DNA of 56,224 bases from Thermoproteota archaeon (GTDB lineage Archaea; Thermoproteota; Thermoprotei_A; Sulfolobales; Desulfurococcaceae), in the NCBI GenBank assembly GCA_030550615.1, contig JAUQPA010000004.1, forward strand, positions 1 through 56,224. Direction: 5' to 3'. Position 1 is the first letter of the stretch. Every line of letters begins with the position of its first letter. The notes beneath the pieces are model-generated. The model was not told the DNA's origin, ran no database searches, and worked only from the letters and a program-made list of their open reading frames with translations. This document shows positions 8,356 through 20,312 of the stretch, in pieces. Made by a program: the position numbers and the translations under genes.

Positions 8356-11300
8356 CACAGCAATTAACACACGAAGATTTATGGACCGTAGCAAAAAAGT
8401 ATCTCGAAGAAAAAGGATTAGTAAGACAACACCTTGATAGTTACAATAGATTCATTAGAGAAATACTACCATCCATTATTGACGAATTCAAAGTTATACC
8501 TGTAACAGACACGGTGAAGTTATACATTGAAAAACCGAGAATAGAAAAACCCCAGTGGATTGAGATTGATGGAACACCTCAATACAAAACTCCACTTGAA
8601 TGTAGAATTAGGAACCTAACATATATGGCGCCTGTAATCGTAAATGTTAGACTTGAAGGAGATGGTATTTACCGAGAGTTAAGCTTGAAATTAATGGATC
8701 TTCCAGTTATGTTAAAATCAGAAATAGATCCGTTGAGTAAAGCAACCCCAGAAGAACTAATACAATACGGCGAGGATCCCAGAGATCCCGGAGGATACTT
8801 CATTATTAATGGAAGTGAGAGAGTTTTAATTGCCCAGGAGGACCTAGCGAGTAACACTATACTCGTAGATTACGGCCAGGAAGGTACTGGAATAACGCAT
8901 ACTGCTAAAGTAGTTAGCGCTGCACGTGGAAGAAGGTCGCAATTGATCATAGATCGTAGGAAAGACGGCATATTCTACGCTAATTTCCAGGGACATAGGA
9001 TACCAGCAGTAATCCTAATGATAGCACTAGGTTTAGATACGCGTGAGGTACTATACGCTGTTAGCCCGGATCCCACATATCACAGCTACGTGTTACCATC
9101 AATTCTCCAAGCTGAACAAGTTCTTCCGAAAATAGAGGTCCCTACTGGTTTAAGCGAGGAAGAGCTAAAACATTACATGGAGGAATATAGAAAGAAATTA
9201 GTGGAGGAAGCCTTAGATTTTATTGGTTCGCGATTCGCCATTGGTAGACCGAGAGAAGAGAGAATTGAAAGAGCACGTAGACTTCTCGATGAAAGGCTTC
9301 TTCCACATATTGGAACAGACTCCAGTAGAGAAACAAGAATTCTCAAAGCCGTGTTCATAGGGCAAATGATAGCTAGGATAATAGAGTTGATGCTTGATCG
9401 CCGCGAACCTGATGATAAAGATCATTATAGAAATAAGAGATTAAAACTAGCTGGAGATCTCCTAGCAACTCTCGTAAGAGCGGCATTAGTATCATTCACT
9501 AGAGAAGTACGCGAGGAACTCGAGAAACAGCTTTCTAAAACAAGGAAACTTGAAATAAAAGCTGCATTTAAACACAGCATAATCACGGATAGAATACTAC
9601 ATGCTATGGCTACAGGAAACTGGCCTGGTGGTAGAACAGGCGTTAGTCAATTACTAGATAGAACAAACATGTTGAGCACGCTTAGTCACTTAAGACGTGT
9701 GGTTTCACCATTAGCTCGCGGACAACCACATTTTGAAGCAAGAGAACTTCATGGGACTCAATGGGGTAGAATCTGTCCGTTCGAAACACCAGAGGGTGCA
9801 AATATTGGTTTAGTCAAAAACCTAGCCCTACTTGTAAACGTCAGCGTTGGAATTGAAGATAAACTAATGGAGGAACTTTTATATGAACTAGGCACCATCC
9901 CCATTGTAACCAGGAGAATTAAAGGAAAATTAGTTAAAGGATACCTAGATGACATAGTAGAAAAACTCGAGAAAGGAGAGCTAAGCGGAGACGAATACGT
10001 GGGATGGAGCAGGGTTTTCTTAAATGGCAAACTAATAGGCTATCACCCAGATGGGGAAACTTTAGCGAAAACAATTAGAAAAATGAGAAGACAAGGTAGG
10101 ATAAGCCCAGAGGTCAATGTATCTTACACCAAAACCCAGTACTTGAATGAAGTTACCGTAAACACCGATGCCGGAAGGATAAGAAGACCATTAATAGTGG
10201 TTGAGAACGGTACACCCGCTTTAACAAAGGAACACATTGAAAAATTAACGAAGGGAGAAATATCATTTGAAGACCTAGTTAAGGAAGGAGTTATAGAGTA
10301 CCTGGATCCAGACGAAGAAGAAAACGCATATGTTGCGTTAACGATGGATCAAATTACAAAAGAACACACTCATTTAGAATTATGGGTGCCAGGAATATTT
10401 GGAATAACAGCTTCTATTATACCATACCCAGAACATAATCAGAGCCCAAGAAACATGTACGAGGCAGCCATGGCAAAGCAGGCTCTCGGGTTAAACTCTG
10501 CTAATTTCCAGAGAAGAGTAGATACTCGTGGCCACCTACTACATTACCCACAGAAACCAATAGTTACAACAAAAGCTATTGATGTTATAGGATACAATGA
10601 AAGACCGGCTGGCCAAAACTTCGTGGTTGCTGTTTTAACTTTCACAGGATACAACATCGAGGACGCTATTATACTAAACAAGAGTAGTGTGGAAAGAGGT
10701 CTCGGTAGATCAACTTTCTTTAGACTTTACACAACAGTTGAATACAAGTACCCCGGAGGAATACAGGATGAAATAACAAAGCCGCCGCCAAGTGCCAGAG
10801 GGTATAGAGGTCAACGCGCATACGAGCTCTTAGAAGAAGACGGTATTGTTGCACCCGAAACAGAAGTTATGGGAGGAGAAGTTTTAATAGGGAAGGTTAG
10901 CCCCCCGCGATTCATAAGTGCACAAGAATACGCCGTCGGCGGAATAACAAGGCAGGATACAAGTGTAGCAGTTAGACACGGCGAGAAAGGAGTCGTAGAC
11001 ATGGTAATATTAACTATGGATGATGAAGGCAATAAACTAGTTAAGGTTAGAGTAAGGGACCTGAGGATCCCCGAGCTCGGCGATAAATTTGCATCAAGAC
11101 ATGGTCAGAAAGGAGTTGTGGGCTTACTAATACCACAGTTTGATATGCCGTTCACAGAGGAAGGTATAACACCAGATTTAATTATTAATCCACATGCCTT
11201 CCCAAGTAGAATGACGGTGGGGCAACTACTTGAAAGCATCTCTGGAAAAGCAGCTGCTTTACGTGGAGAATTCGTTGATGCAACAGCTTTCTACAAGGAA

Positions 11301-11822
11301 AATGTCGAATCTATTAAGTTAGTACTAAAGAAATATGGGTACTCTCCGACCGGCGAAGAAGTAATGTATGATGGTAGAACCGGTGAGATGCTGGAGGGAC
11401 CGGTTTTCATAGGTATAGTATACTACCAAAAGCTACACCACATGGTTAGCGATAAAATACATGCAAGAGCTCGAGGACCAGTTCAAATCTTGACAAGGCA
11501 ACCCACCCAGGGAAGGTCGAGGGCTGGGGGACTCAGGTGGGGTGAAATGGAGGTTGATTGCCTAGTTGGACACGGCGCAGCTCTACTATTAAGGGAAACG
11601 ATGCGTGAGAGAAGTGATCTAGCGAGAATATATGTGTGCGAGGAATGTGGATTTATAGGTTACTTCGATAAGAACAAAGGTAAACTCATGTGCCCGATAC
11701 ATAAGGATAGAGCTACATTGAAGCCTATCGATGTTAGCTATGCATTTAAACTATTAATACAGGAATTGATAAGCATGGGTATTAGACCGCGATTAATAGT
11801 GGAAGATTTGCTCAAAGGGTGA
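8352..11822 (+). CDS. rpoB: RNA polymerase subunit B (Rpo2), unsplit
   Basis: Second-largest polymerase subunit; it forms one wall of the active centre and the protrusion, lobe and hybrid-binding regions. The 1156 residues are in one piece, unlike the split B'/B'' of many methanogens. Clear blocks are [46 protein letters not shown], and the C-terminal zinc region CEECG...CPIH. The start is TTG at 8352 inside the rpoH stop, with GAGGTG 11 bases ahead. No intein is visible. It is followed by rpoA1 after four bases. Confidence 0.98.
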   Translation: MTQQLTHEDLWTVAKKYLEEKGLVRQHLDSYNRFIREILPSIIDEFKVIPVTDTVKLYIEKPRIEKPQWIEIDGTPQYKTPLECRIRNLTYMAPVIVNVRLEGDGIYRELSLKLMDLPVMLKSEIDPLSKATPEELIQYGEDPRDPGGYFIINGSERVLIAQEDLASNTILVDYGQEGTGITHTAKVVSAARGRRSQLIIDRRKDGIFYANFQGHRIPAVILMIALGLDTREVLYAVSPDPTYHSYVLPSILQAEQVLPKIEVPTGLSEEELKHYMEEYRKKLVEEALDFIGSRFAIGRPREERIERARRLLDERLLPHIGTDSSRETRILKAVFIGQMIARIIELMLDRREPDDKDHYRNKRLKLAGDLLATLVRAALVSFTREVREELEKQLSKTRKLEIKAAFKHSIITDRILHAMATGNWPGGRTGVSQLLDRTNMLSTLSHLRRVVSPLARGQPHFEARELHGTQWGRICPFETPEGANIGLVKNLALLVNVSVGIEDKLMEELLYELGTIPIVTRRIKGKLVKGYLDDIVEKLEKGELSGDEYVGWSRVFLNGKLIGYHPDGETLAKTIRKMRRQGRISPEVNVSYTKTQYLNEVTVNTDAGRIRRPLIVVENGTPALTKEHIEKLTKGEISFEDLVKEGVIEYLDPDEEENAYVALTMDQITKEHTHLELWVPGIFGITASIIPYPEHNQSPRNMYEAAMAKQALGLNSANFQRRVDTRGHLLHYPQKPIVTTKAIDVIGYNERPAGQNFVVAVLTFTGYNIEDAIILNKSSVERGLGRSTFFRLYTTVEYKYPGGIQDEITKPPPSARGYRGQRAYELLEEDGIVAPETEVMGGEVLIGKVSPPRFISAQEYAVGGITRQDTSVAVRHGEKGVVDMVILTMDDEGNKLVKVRVRDLRIPELGDKFASRHGQKGVVGLLIPQFDMPFTEEGITPDLIINPHAFPSRMTVGQLLESISGKAAALRGEFVDATAFYKENVESIKLVLKKYGYSPTGEEVMYDGRTGEMLEGPVFIGIVYYQKLHHMVSDKIHARARGPVQILTRQPTQGRSRAGGLRWGEMEVDCLVGHGAALLLRETMRERSDLARIYVCEECGFIGYFDKNKGKLMCPIHKDRATLKPIDVSYAFKLLIQELISMGIRPRLIVEDLLKG

Positions 11823-11826
11823 CAAC

Positions 11827-14475
11827 ATGGCTGGTGTGCTTACAACACGCATATCTAAAATAAAATTCGGAATAATGTCACCTGATGAAATAAGAAAAAT
11901 GAGTGTTACAACAATAGCGACCACGGATGTTTACGATAATGATGGTTTACCAATAGATGGAGGAGTAATGGATAAGCGTATGGGAGCAATAGAACCAGGC
12001 GAAGTATGCCCAGTGTGCGGGAACACGCGTGACAGCTGCCCAGGCCACTTCGGCCATATAGAATTAGCTAAACCCGTAATACACGTTAGTTTCGTCAAAT
12101 ATATTCTAATGTACTTAAAAACCACTTGTGAAGTATGCGGTAGAATCAAAATACCTGAAGATGAAAGACAAGAGTACCTTAGACTTCTACGGGACCTCGA
12201 AGATCTAGGATTAGTTTACTTAAAGAAAAGATTCCACGAATACATCAGGAAGAAAGCATCAGCTACAACTACGTGTCCTCATTGTGGCACAGCATCTCAT
12301 AAGATTAAGCTAGATAGACCTTACACATTCTATGTTCAAACAGATAAAGGTCTTAGAAAGCTTACCCCAAGCGAAATTCGAGAAAGATTAGAGAAAATAC
12401 CCGATGAAGACGTGCGTCTACTAGGCGGCGATCCAAGGGAAGCTAGACCCGAGTGGATGATTCTAACCGTCCTACCTGTTCCGCCGAGAAGCGTCAGACC
12501 CTCTATTACATTGGAAACGGGAATTAGAAGCGAGGACGACTTGACTCATAAACTAGTGGATATCGTAAGAGTAAATAACAGGTTGAGGGAACATATTGAA
12601 AGTGGTGCTCCTAGTGCAATTATCGAAGAGGAATGGGAGCTCTTACAGTATCATGTTGCAACATACATAGACAATGAAGTTTCAGGTATACCTGTAGCAA
12701 AACATAGAAGTGGGAAAGTTCTGAAGGGAATAGCTCAGAGATTAAAGGGTAAGGAAGGCAGATTCCGCGGAGATCTTAGAGGTAAACGAGTTGATTTCTC
12801 GGCGAGAACAGTTGTAAGCCCTGATCCAAGCTTAAGCATTAACGAAGTAGGGGTACCTGAGGAAATAGCTAAAATGCTGACCGTACCGGAAAAAGTTAGC
12901 TCCTGGAATATTGATTTCCTGAGAAAACTCGTATTAAACGGCCCGGATAAGTGGCCTGGAGCAAACTACGTTATTAGACCTGATGGTAGAAAAATTAGTT
13001 TGAAGTACGTAGATAGAAAAGTTGTCGCAGAATCCCTGGAACCAGGATTTATTGTCGAGAGACATTTACTAAACGGAGACATAGTTCTCTTCAATAGACA
13101 ACCATCACTTCACAGAATATCAGTCATGGCCCATGTAGTTAGAGTACTACCTTATAAAACACTTAGATTAAATCCACTTGTCTGCCCGCCTTATAATGCA
13201 GACTTCGATGGAGATGAAATGAATCTACATGTACCTCAAGGCGAAGAAGCAAGAGCAGAAGCTAGAATTTTAATGCTAGTTGAAAAACACATTTTAACAC
13301 CAAGATACGGTGGACCAATTATTGGTGGTTTACAGGATTATATCAGTGGAGGTTACTTATTAACGGTGAAATCAACTATTCTCACGAAAGATAGAGCTGC
13401 CATGATATTATCCGCTAGTGGATACGAGGGATCCTTGCCAGAACCAGCAATACTCAAGCCAAGGGAGTATTGGACGGGTAAACAACTCGTATCCCTCTTT
13501 CTGCCAAAAGATTTCAACTATAGAAGGAATTCAAAAATAGGGAGTGCATCTGTCCTAAGATGTTTGGACGAGGACTGCCCGCACGATAGCTTAGTAATAG
13601 TAAGAAATGGAATACTACTTGAGGGCGTATTAGATAAAGCCAGTATTGGCCGCGAGGAACCAGAGAGCTTAATGCATTGGCTAATTAAAGACTATGGAGA
13701 AAACTACGGTAGATTCTTCATGGACAAGGTATATAAGATGTTTGTCAGAGTTTGTGAAATGTATGGATTCACCATGAGCTATGATCACTTGGTTCTAAGC
13801 GATTACGCTAGGAAATCAATTGAAAATATAATTAACGAAGAACTAAAAGAAGTAGATGATTTAATTAAATTATATAGAGAAGGAAAACTAACACCCAGAC
13901 CCGGTAAAACTTTAGAAGAAAGTCTCGAAGACGAGATCATCGATACTCTCTCCAAGAAACTACTTGATAAAGTTGCAGATGTTATTACACAGTACTTTAA
14001 ACTAACGAACCCCGTCGTAGTAATGGCGAGAACGGGTGCGCGTGGAAACCCAGTTAATCTCACTCAGATGTCCGGGTTGCTAGGTCAACAAACAGTGAGA
14101 GGTAAGAGACTAACAAGAGGGTTCCATGGTAGAATGCTAACGCATTTCAAACAAGGAGATATCGGGGCTGATGCAAGAGGCTTTATTAAATCCGGGTTCG
14201 TCAATGGTTTAAATCCATTAGAACTATTCTTCCACGCTGCAGCGGGTAGAGAAGGATTAATTGATACAGCTGTTAGAACAAGCCAATCAGGATACATGCA
14301 GAGAAGATTAATTAATGCATTGCAAGATCTAAGAGTTCATTATGATGGAACAGTGCGAACAGCCATGGGTGAAATAGTTCAACTACTTTACGGAGAGGAT
14401 GGTGTTGACCCCATGAAAAGCGATCATGGTAAAGCAGTAAATATCGATAGGTTAATTGATAGGTACGCTGGTTGA
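11827..14475 (+). CDS. rpoA1: RNA polymerase subunit A' (Rpo1N)
   Basis: N-terminal two-thirds of the largest subunit. It carries the catalytic Mg-binding loop [15 protein letters not shown]. Zinc sites are visible at CPVCG...CPGHFGH near the N-terminus, and at CEVCG with CPHCG around residues 100-155. The clamp-core block [19 protein letters not shown] and bridge-helix region [20 protein letters not shown] are present. At 882 residues it ends at the usual archaeal A'/A'' break. It is tightly spaced in the operon: 4 bases after rpoB and 6 before rpoA2. Confidence 0.98.
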   Translation: MAGVLTTRISKIKFGIMSPDEIRKMSVTTIATTDVYDNDGLPIDGGVMDKRMGAIEPGEVCPVCGNTRDSCPGHFGHIELAKPVIHVSFVKYILMYLKTTCEVCGRIKIPEDERQEYLRLLRDLEDLGLVYLKKRFHEYIRKKASATTTCPHCGTASHKIKLDRPYTFYVQTDKGLRKLTPSEIRERLEKIPDEDVRLLGGDPREARPEWMILTVLPVPPRSVRPSITLETGIRSEDDLTHKLVDIVRVNNRLREHIESGAPSAIIEEEWELLQYHVATYIDNEVSGIPVAKHRSGKVLKGIAQRLKGKEGRFRGDLRGKRVDFSARTVVSPDPSLSINEVGVPEEIAKMLTVPEKVSSWNIDFLRKLVLNGPDKWPGANYVIRPDGRKISLKYVDRKVVAESLEPGFIVERHLLNGDIVLFNRQPSLHRISVMAHVVRVLPYKTLRLNPLVCPPYNADFDGDEMNLHVPQGEEARAEARILMLVEKHILTPRYGGPIIGGLQDYISGGYLLTVKSTILTKDRAAMILSASGYEGSLPEPAILKPREYWTGKQLVSLFLPKDFNYRRNSKIGSASVLRCLDEDCPHDSLVIVRNGILLEGVLDKASIGREEPESLMHWLIKDYGENYGRFFMDKVYKMFVRVCEMYGFTMSYDHLVLSDYARKSIENIINEELKEVDDLIKLYREGKLTPRPGKTLEESLEDEIIDTLSKKLLDKVADVITQYFKLTNPVVVMARTGARGNPVNLTQMSGLLGQQTVRGKRLTRGFHGRMLTHFKQGDIGADARGFIKSGFVNGLNPLELFFHAAAGREGLIDTAVRTSQSGYMQRRLINALQDLRVHYDGTVRTAMGEIVQLLYGEDGVDPMKSDHGKAVNIDRLIDRYAG

Positions 14476-14481
14476 TCCAAC

Positions 14482-15714
14482 ATGAATTCCCCCCATAATG
14501 TAGAAGAAGAAATTGATGCTTTACTAGAGAAAATTAAATCAGAAATAACACCGCAGTTATTCGAGGAGGTATCAAAGAAACTGAAGGAAGCTGTGAAAAA
14601 ACGTAGGTTAAGATTAGATCAAGCATCAAAAATAGTTGAAGAAGTGGTCAAAAACTACTATAGATCACTAGTGGATCCAGGCGAAGCCGTTGGAACAATA
14701 ACCGCCCAAAGCATTGGAGAACCATCAACTCAAATGACTCTCAGAGTTTTCCACTACGCTGGAGTAAGAGAATATAACGTAACACTTGGCCTTCCACGTC
14801 TCATCGAAATAGTAGACGCAAGAAGGCAGCCTGAGACTCCTATCATGGAGATCTACTTAACTGATGACGTGAAACACGACCTCGAGAAGGTTAAAGAAAT
14901 AGCGCGACAAATAGAGTCGACATATATTGAAAACATAGCTGAGGAATTCGGAATAGATTACACGGAGGGAGTAGCGATAGTAAAGCTGGATCGAGAGATG
15001 CTAATTGATAAAGGAGTAACAGTTGAAATGGTCATCGAGGTTTTGAAAGAAGCGGGAATAGGGGAAGTGGAAATTTCATCGGAGGATCCATATGAAATTA
15101 AAGTATATCTCAGCGAGGAATACCTAGATCCAGTGAAAATAGAGAAGCTTAGAGCTAAGATTCTCCAAACTCAAGTGAAGGGAATAAGGAACATAAAGAA
15201 GACAATTATACAAAAACGAGGCAACGAATACGTAATCATAGCGGAAGGAAGCAATCTCGAAGAAGTTATGAAAATACCGGGCGTAGATTGGAGAAAGATA
15301 TACACAAACAACATTCATGAAATAGAAAGAGTACTTGGAATAGAGGCTGCAAGAGCAGCCATTATCAGAGAAATTAAAAACACATTGGATGATCAGGGCT
15401 TAGATGTTGATATAAGACACATCATGCTACTTGCCGATATGATGACTTGGACGGGGCACGTACGGCAAGTTGGAAGAATGGGTATCGCTGGGGAGAAGCC
15501 AAGTGTACTAGCTCGTGCAACATTTGAAACAACCGTTCAAAAACTCGTGGAAAGTGCGATAACAGGGGAAGAAGACACGTTGCCGAGTATCACAGAAAAC
15601 ATTATAATTGGCCAAGTTATTCCTGTAGGAACAGGCCTCGTCCGGGTATATATGAATCCAAGTTTTAATAAGAAAGGCGAGGAAAACATGCCTAGTGGTG
15701 AGAAAAATGAGTAA
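14482..15714 (+). CDS. rpoA2: RNA polymerase subunit A'' (Rpo1C)
   Basis: C-terminal third of the largest subunit, containing the trigger-loop and cleft regions. Recognisable are [20 protein letters not shown] followed by LRVFHYAGV (trigger loop), [15 protein letters not shown], and the C-terminal block [20 protein letters not shown]. At 410 residues it is slightly long. The last residues are Lys/Glu-rich. It overlaps the rpl30e start by 8 bases. Confidence 0.98.
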   Translation: MNSPHNVEEEIDALLEKIKSEITPQLFEEVSKKLKEAVKKRRLRLDQASKIVEEVVKNYYRSLVDPGEAVGTITAQSIGEPSTQMTLRVFHYAGVREYNVTLGLPRLIEIVDARRQPETPIMEIYLTDDVKHDLEKVKEIARQIESTYIENIAEEFGIDYTEGVAIVKLDREMLIDKGVTVEMVIEVLKEAGIGEVEISSEDPYEIKVYLSEEYLDPVKIEKLRAKILQTQVKGIRNIKKTIIQKRGNEYVIIAEGSNLEEVMKIPGVDWRKIYTNNIHEIERVLGIEAARAAIIREIKNTLDDQGLDVDIRHIMLLADMMTWTGHVRQVGRMGIAGEKPSVLARATFETTVQKLVESAITGEEDTLPSITENIIIGQVIPVGTGLVRVYMNPSFNKKGEENMPSGEKNE

Positions 15715-16033
15715 TCAGATATCAAAACCTGATTTGATTAAAGCTCTGCAAACAGCCTCTAGGACCGGCCAAGTAATTTATGGAGCGAAAGAAGTTATAA
15801 AGTTAGTTCTGCATGGTAAAGCGAAACTGGTAGTATTAGCTGCGAATACGCCCCCGGATATAAAGCGAGATATCAACTACTACGCCAAGCTGAGTAAAAT
15901 ACCAGTAGTTCTATTCGATGGAACAAGCATTGAGCTAGGAAATATTATTGGTAGACCACACAGTGTTACCGCGTTAGCAATAGTAGATCCTGGTCAATCG
16001 AGAATCTTAGAGCTGATAACAGGTGAGCAATAG
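15707..16033 (+). CDS. rpl30e: Ribosomal protein eL30
   Basis: A 108-residue protein of the L7Ae/L30e kink-turn-binding superfamily, part of the large subunit. The motif [15 protein letters not shown] and the terminal [12 protein letters not shown] are typical. I place the start at the ATG at 15707; upstream GTG codons at 15695 and 15698 are part of the SD GTGGTGAG. Its place between rpoA2 and nusA is the conserved archaeal order. Confidence 0.93.
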   Translation: MSNQISKPDLIKALQTASRTGQVIYGAKEVIKLVLHGKAKLVVLAANTPPDIKRDINYYAKLSKIPVVLFDGTSIELGNIIGRPHSVTALAIVDPGQSRILELITGEQ

Positions 16034-16483
16034 GTGAGCAATAGGGAGAGAGCTCAAGCAAAAATAACACCAGAGGAATTCAGATACATGGCTCTCTTAA
16101 GTGAATTAACTAATACAACTGTGAGAGACTGCATAATAGACGATGAAAATAATCGCATAATATTCCTAGTGAATCCCGAAGAAGTTGGAAAAGCCATTGG
16201 CGCACGTGGGTTCTATGTACAACAATTGAGGAAAATTCTCAATAAAAACATTGAAATAGTTGGATTTAGCGATAAATTAGAAGAACAAGTGAAACTAGCA
16301 TTAGTCCCAGCCAGAGTAACCGATATGAAGCTCGTAAATAGACCAGACGGAACAAGAGTTCTATATGTTGCTGTTCATCCAGCGGATAAAGCCATGGCTA
16401 TAGGTAAAGGAGGAAGAAATATCCATAGACTTAAATTAATATTGAAAAGACATTTCGGAATAGACTCAGTGATAATTGCATAA
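16034..16483 (+). CDS. nusA: NusA-like transcription factor (two KH domains)
   Basis: A 149-residue archaeal NusA consisting of the two KH RNA-binding domains, without the bacterial N- and C-terminal domains. KH signatures are EEVGKAIGARGFYV (about residues 50-65) and DKAMAIGKGGRNIH (about 115-130). The start is GTG directly after the rpl30e stop; the SD is GGTGAG inside an 11-bp tandem repeat spanning the junction. It sits between rpl30e and rps12 in the conserved archaeal operon. Confidence 0.94.
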   Translation: MSNRERAQAKITPEEFRYMALLSELTNTTVRDCIIDDENNRIIFLVNPEEVGKAIGARGFYVQQLRKILNKNIEIVGFSDKLEEQVKLALVPARVTDMKLVNRPDGTRVLYVAVHPADKAMAIGKGGRNIHRLKLILKRHFGIDSVIIA

Positions 16484-16547
16484 AGAGTTTTTAAGTAGAT
16501 TTAAAAAACCTATTATACATACAAAGTAGAAACAGGGTGCTTACAAA

Positions 16548-16994
16548 GTGCCTGGTAAAAAAGGACCTAATGGATTGTATGCAGCGAGAAAATTAAAGGA
16601 GAAAAGAAAGAAGTTCAGATGGTACCAAAGAGAGTATAAGTGGAGAGTACTTAGAAAATTTGGTATGAGGTTAGATCCACTCGAAGGCGCACCAATGGCT
16701 CGTGGAATAGTGTTAGAGAAGGTTGGTGTAGAATCTCGTAAACCAAACTCAGCTCTAAGAAAGTGTGTAAGAGTACAGTTAGTTAAAAACGGTAAAGTAG
16801 TTACAGCTTTCGTTCCTTGGGACGGCGGCGTGAATTATATAGATGAACACGATGAAGTAATCATTGAGGGAATAGGTGGCACGCTCGGCGGTGCTATGGG
16901 CGATATTCCGGGAGTAAAATACAAGGTTGTAATGGTTAATGGTGTTTCACTCAAAGCACTATGGCTTGGTAAAAAACAGAAACCAGTTAGATAA
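16548..16994 (+). CDS. rps12: Ribosomal protein uS12
   Basis: A 148-residue decoding-centre protein of the small subunit. The highly conserved block [18 protein letters not shown] is present, as are the basic N-terminus and [15 protein letters not shown]. The start is GTG, with GGGTG upstream. A weak TATA-like TTTTTAAG around 16488 in the 64-base gap could start an extra transcript. Confidence 0.98.
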   Translation: MPGKKGPNGLYAARKLKEKRKKFRWYQREYKWRVLRKFGMRLDPLEGAPMARGIVLEKVGVESRKPNSALRKCVRVQLVKNGKVVTAFVPWDGGVNYIDEHDEVIIEGIGGTLGGAMGDIPGVKYKVVMVNGVSLKALWLGKKQKPVR

Positions 16995-17005
16995 GGTGTA
17001 TTAAC

Positions 17006-17602
17006 TTGAGTACACAGGTTTCATATACTCTCGAGGTCAAGGAAATAAAGTTATTTGGTAGATGGAGTTACGACTGGATCGACGTTAAGGATCCTAGTTT
17101 AAAGAAATACATATGTTTAAAGCCGGTTCGCCTACCACATAGCGGTGGGAGGCATGAACACAGAAAATTCGGCAAAGCCGAAGTTCCAATAGTTGAACGA
17201 TTAATCAACAAACTCATGTTTCCAGGGAGAAATACAGGTAAGAAACACTTGGCATATAATATCGTCAAAAAAGCTTTTGAACTAATATATCTGAAAACCG
17301 GGGAAAACCCGCTGCAGATCCTTGTTAGAGCAATTGAAAATGCTGCTCCTAGAGAAGACACCACGAGGATTATGTATGGAGGTATAGTCTACCATGTTTC
17401 AGTTGATATTTCGCCGCTAAGAAGAATTGATGTAGCATTAAAGCATCTTACGGAAGGAGCGAGAGTAAAAGCGTTTAATAATCCATTACCAATAGAAGAA
17501 GCATTAGCTGAAGAAATAGTGCTTGCAGCTAACAATGATCCTAAGAGCTACGCCATACAAAGAAAAGACGAAATTGAAAGAATAGCCTTAAGTAGCAGAT
17601 AG
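17006..17602 (+). CDS. rps7: Ribosomal protein uS7
   Basis: A 198-residue small-subunit head protein that nucleates 3' domain assembly. Signatures are [20 protein letters not shown] and the segment [20 protein letters not shown]. The ending is the usual helical [13 protein letters not shown]. The start is TTG, 11 bases after rps12. It is the last gene of this transcription unit; a 186-base gap follows with the EF-1 alpha promoter and no other visible feature. Confidence 0.97.
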   Translation: MSTQVSYTLEVKEIKLFGRWSYDWIDVKDPSLKKYICLKPVRLPHSGGRHEHRKFGKAEVPIVERLINKLMFPGRNTGKKHLAYNIVKKAFELIYLKTGENPLQILVRAIENAAPREDTTRIMYGGIVYHVSVDISPLRRIDVALKHLTEGARVKAFNNPLPIEEALAEEIVLAANNDPKSYAIQRKDEIERIALSSR

Positions 17603-17737
17603 CGTTTAGCACCTAGAAGATATTTTCTCCTATATAACGAATTGTTCGTATCCTTCATTAACTACTACTCTGAACGATATTCTCATTAAAATTCACTCAA
17701 GTTATTTAATGCTAGATCGAGAGCTCTATTAGTAAAC

Positions 17738-17745
17738 TTTATAAG
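17738..17745 (+). promoter_or_regulatory. TATA box of EF-1 alpha gene
   Basis: TTTATAAG, 44-51 bases ahead of the EF-1 alpha ATG, predicts a leader of about 20 bases that carries the GGTGAAGGTGG SD. It is one of the clearest TATA boxes in the window. Confidence 0.6.
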
Positions 17746-17788
17746 CATAATTTGTAATCTACCGAGTAGAAGGTGAAGGTGGTTAAGA

Positions 17789-19105
17789 ATGAGTGCACCG
17801 CAGAAACCCCATTTAAACCTAATAATTATAGGACACGTAGACCATGGAAAAAGCACAATGACAGGTCACATGCTATACCGCTTAGGATATTTCGATGAAA
17901 AAACACTGAAGGATCTAGAAGCACAAGCCCAGAAGATGGGTAAAGAAAGCTTCAAGTTCGCATGGCTACTTGACAGATTAAAAGAAGAAAGAGAACGTGG
18001 ATTAACAATTAGCTTATCATACATGAAGTTCGAAACGAAAAAATACTTCTTCACGATCATAGATGCACCAGGCCACAGAGACTTCGTTAAAAACATGATA
18101 ACAGGAGCAAGCCAAGCTGATGCAGCCATACTGGTTGTGAGCGCGAGAAAAGGTGAATTCGAGGCAGGTATGAGCGCTGAGGGTCAAACGAGAGAACACG
18201 CTCTATTAGCTAGAACCATGGGTATTGGTCAGTTACTAGTAGCAGTTAATAAAATGGATGCCACAGAACCTCCATACAGCGAGAAAAGATATAAGGAAGT
18301 AGTCGAAGTACTAGGCAAGTTCCTGAAAAGCATAGGTTACGATGTGAGCAAAATACCCTTCATACCCATATCTGCATGGACCGGCGAAAACCTCATAGAG
18401 CGCTCGCCTAATATGCCGTGGTATAATGGACCAACCCTGGTTGAAGCACTAGACATGCTACAGGTTCCACCGAAGCCAATTGACAAACCACTAAGACTAC
18501 CAATACAAGATGTTTATTCAATATCTGGCGTTGGTACAGTAGCTGTAGGTAGGGTTGAATCAGGAGTGCTGAAAGTAGGTGATAGAGTAGCTATAACTCC
18601 ACCTGGAGTAGTTGCTGAAGTTAAATCTATTGAAACACATCACGTTAGAATAGAGAAAGCTGAACCAGGAGACAACATAGGTTTTAACCTGAAAGGTGTT
18701 GAGAAAAAGGACATTAAACGCGGAGACGTAGTTGGACCCGTAGATAACCCGCCAACAGTAGCCGATGAGTTCACAGCTAGAATAATGGTTGTCTGGCATC
18801 CAACAGCCATTGCTGTTGGCTACACGCCGGTCATCCACATACACACGGCTAGCGTTGCCTGTAGAATAACCGAGATCGTTGCAAAAATCGATCCGAGAAC
18901 AGGTAAGGAACTGGAGAAGAATCCACAGTTCATTAAACAAGGAGATATAGCAATTGTTAAATTTAAGCCAATTAAACCACTAGTAGCTGAGAAATACGCT
19001 GAATTCCCGGGACTCGGAAGATTCGCCATGAGAGACATGGGTAAAACTGTTGGAATAGGACAAGTAATCGAAGTTAAACCAAGCCAAGTAGCTATTAAGA
19101 AGTAG
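17789..19105 (+). CDS. tuf: Translation elongation factor EF-1 alpha (aEF1A)
   Basis: GTPase that delivers aminoacyl-tRNA to the ribosome. G motifs are GHVDHGKS (about residues 14-21), DAPGH (about 93) and NKMD (about 155). Domains II and III follow, with GTVAVGRVESGVLKVGD and the C-terminal FAMRDMGKTVGIGQV. At 438 residues it is of normal length. It has its own TATA box and is followed by a six-base T run. Confidence 0.98.
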   Translation: MSAPQKPHLNLIIIGHVDHGKSTMTGHMLYRLGYFDEKTLKDLEAQAQKMGKESFKFAWLLDRLKEERERGLTISLSYMKFETKKYFFTIIDAPGHRDFVKNMITGASQADAAILVVSARKGEFEAGMSAEGQTREHALLARTMGIGQLLVAVNKMDATEPPYSEKRYKEVVEVLGKFLKSIGYDVSKIPFIPISAWTGENLIERSPNMPWYNGPTLVEALDMLQVPPKPIDKPLRLPIQDVYSISGVGTVAVGRVESGVLKVGDRVAITPPGVVAEVKSIETHHVRIEKAEPGDNIGFNLKGVEKKDIKRGDVVGPVDNPPTVADEFTARIMVVWHPTAIAVGYTPVIHIHTASVACRITEIVAKIDPRTGKELEKNPQFIKQGDIAIVKFKPIKPLVAEKYAEFPGLGRFAMRDMGKTVGIGQVIEVKPSQVAIKK

Positions 19106-19128
19106 CTAAATACTAAATAAAGATAATG

Positions 19129-19134
19129 TTTTTT
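19129..19134 (+). terminator. T-run terminator after EF-1 alpha
   Basis: Six consecutive T, 24 bases after the EF-1 alpha stop codon and without a clear stem, is the usual archaeal termination signal. Some read-through into rps10 is likely. Confidence 0.4.
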
Positions 19135-19183
19135 ACACAGTATGTAAGATGTGCTTATTTAAGCCGTGTAATGGGGAACCTCT

Positions 19184-19495
19184 TTGTCTACGCCAAGAAT
19201 GGTTAAGATAAAAATGTGGAGCACTAACATAAGAGTCTTAGAGGATTTTGTATCGAAATTGGTTGATATAGCTAAGAAGAGCGGCGTTAAAATCAGTGGT
19301 CCAGTGCCTTTGCCAACAAAGAGACTTACAGTTAGAACACTTAAACTACCCCATGGAGAAGGCAAAAAGAAGTACGAGAAATGGGAAATGAGAGTACATA
19401 AGAGACTTTTATATGTCGCGGAAGACGAGAGAGTCATGAAACAACTAATACGTGTAAGAGTACCGCCAGAAGTATGGATAGAAATAGAGCTTTAA
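19184..19495 (+). CDS. rps10: Ribosomal protein uS10
   Basis: A 103-residue small-subunit head protein. Conserved blocks are IKMWSTNIRVLEDFV, SGPVPLPTKRLTVRT and KWEMRVHKRLLYV. I use TTG at 19184, preceded by GGGGAACC; an ATG five codons later is the alternative. A TATA-like TTATTTAAG at about 19155 would place the transcript start close to the TTG, so the mRNA may have almost no leader. It lies in the conserved EF-1 alpha-rps10-tRNA-Ser order. Confidence 0.95.
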   Translation: MSTPRMVKIKMWSTNIRVLEDFVSKLVDIAKKSGVKISGPVPLPTKRLTVRTLKLPHGEGKKKYEKWEMRVHKRLLYVAEDERVMKQLIRVRVPPEVWIEIEL

Positions 19496-19533
19496 GTAAT
19501 TTAAACCTCACTAGTAATATATTTTTCTAAAGA

Positions 19534-19637
19534 GCCGGGGTGCCCGAGCGGCCTAAGGGGCTGGCCTGGAGAAAGATCTCGTTCAGACAGCCAGTGGGGG
19601 ATTCTCTCCCGCGCGGGTTCGAATCCCGCCCCCGGCG
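19534..19637 (+). tRNA. tRNA-Ser (GGA) with 17-nt intron
   Basis: Class II tRNA with a long variable arm. The acceptor stem is GCCGGGG/CCCCGGC with discriminator G, the anticodon stem CTGGC/GCCAG, and the T arm GCGGG-TTCGAAT-CCCGC. A 17-nt insertion (19572-19588) follows position 37. Anticodon-loop TGGA pairs with intron TTCA, flanked by bulges GAA and GAC, a textbook bulge-helix-bulge. The anticodon is at 19568-19570. CCA is not encoded. Confidence 0.94.
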
Positions 19638-19824
19638 CTTCCTTCATTTACCACCGATAGCGTTTTTACAAGTGATTAATTTATATTCTGATTTCTGTAT
19701 TAAGCATAAGTTAATTTAGAAGTAATTTAAAAACCTGTTTCACAGTAGTTTTTAAAAGCTTGTTAATGTCTAAGTATGATAGGCAAGAAACTGATTCAGG
19801 ATTATTGCTTATGGTGGGGAGTAA

Positions 19825-20301
19825 TTGAATAGGGAGTTTAGAAGAATAGTTAGAATCTTAGAAACAGATATCGACGGGGAGTTACCAATAGTTTATGGTT
19901 TATCCGTAGTTAAAGGTGTTGGATACAACTACGCACTTGCCACCTGCAGAGTGCTTGGATTAGACCCCATGATGAAGATTGGCTATTTAACGGACGACGA
20001 AGTGAGGAACATTGAAAGCGTTGTGAAGGAGCCGCGAAAGTACAATATACCATCCTGGTATTGCAATAGAAGAAAGGATTATTCAACAGGTGAAGACATG
20101 CAATTAGTGAGCTCTACGCTTATATTTTACGTTAAGGAAGACATAGAACGCGAGAAAAGAATCAAGAGCTGGCGTGGTATAAGACATGCACTAGGTTTGA
20201 AAGTACGGGGACAGAGAACAAGAACAACGGGAAGAGCAGGTATAACTGTTGGAGTCAAAAGGAAGAAGGCTGGGCAACAACAGCAACAGAAAAAGCAGTA
20301 G
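19825..20301 (+). CDS. rps13: Ribosomal protein uS13
   Basis: A 158-residue small-subunit head protein that contacts the 50S subunit and P-site tRNA. Signatures are [20 protein letters not shown] and the C-terminal [20 protein letters not shown]. The extreme C-terminus has a five-glutamine run in a basic tail. The start is TTG with GGTGGGGAG ahead. It is the first gene of the rps13-rps4-rps11-rpoD operon; the 187-base gap upstream contains AT-rich promoter sequence and no other gene. Confidence 0.96.
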   Translation: MNREFRRIVRILETDIDGELPIVYGLSVVKGVGYNYALATCRVLGLDPMMKIGYLTDDEVRNIESVVKEPRKYNIPSWYCNRRKDYSTGEDMQLVSSTLIFYVKEDIEREKRIKSWRGIRHALGLKVRGQRTRTTGRAGITVGVKRKKAGQQQQQKKQ

Positions 20302-20312
20302 GTGAGCACAAT

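Noticed and set aside
11020-11064. C/D box pattern inside rpoB (ATGATGA followed by CTGA)
   Set aside because: Spacing between boxes is 34 nt with no D' or C' in place, and the sequence is explained by the conserved rpoB coding frame.
8352-15714. Inteins or gene splits in the RNA polymerase large subunits
   Set aside because: Lengths (1156, 882, 410 residues) and continuous conserved blocks are normal; A'/A'' is the universal archaeal split.
17603-17788. A small RNA or gene in the rps7-EF-1 alpha gap
   Set aside because: Only AT-rich promoter sequence with a TATA box is visible; no box motifs, no stable stem and no SD-led ORF.
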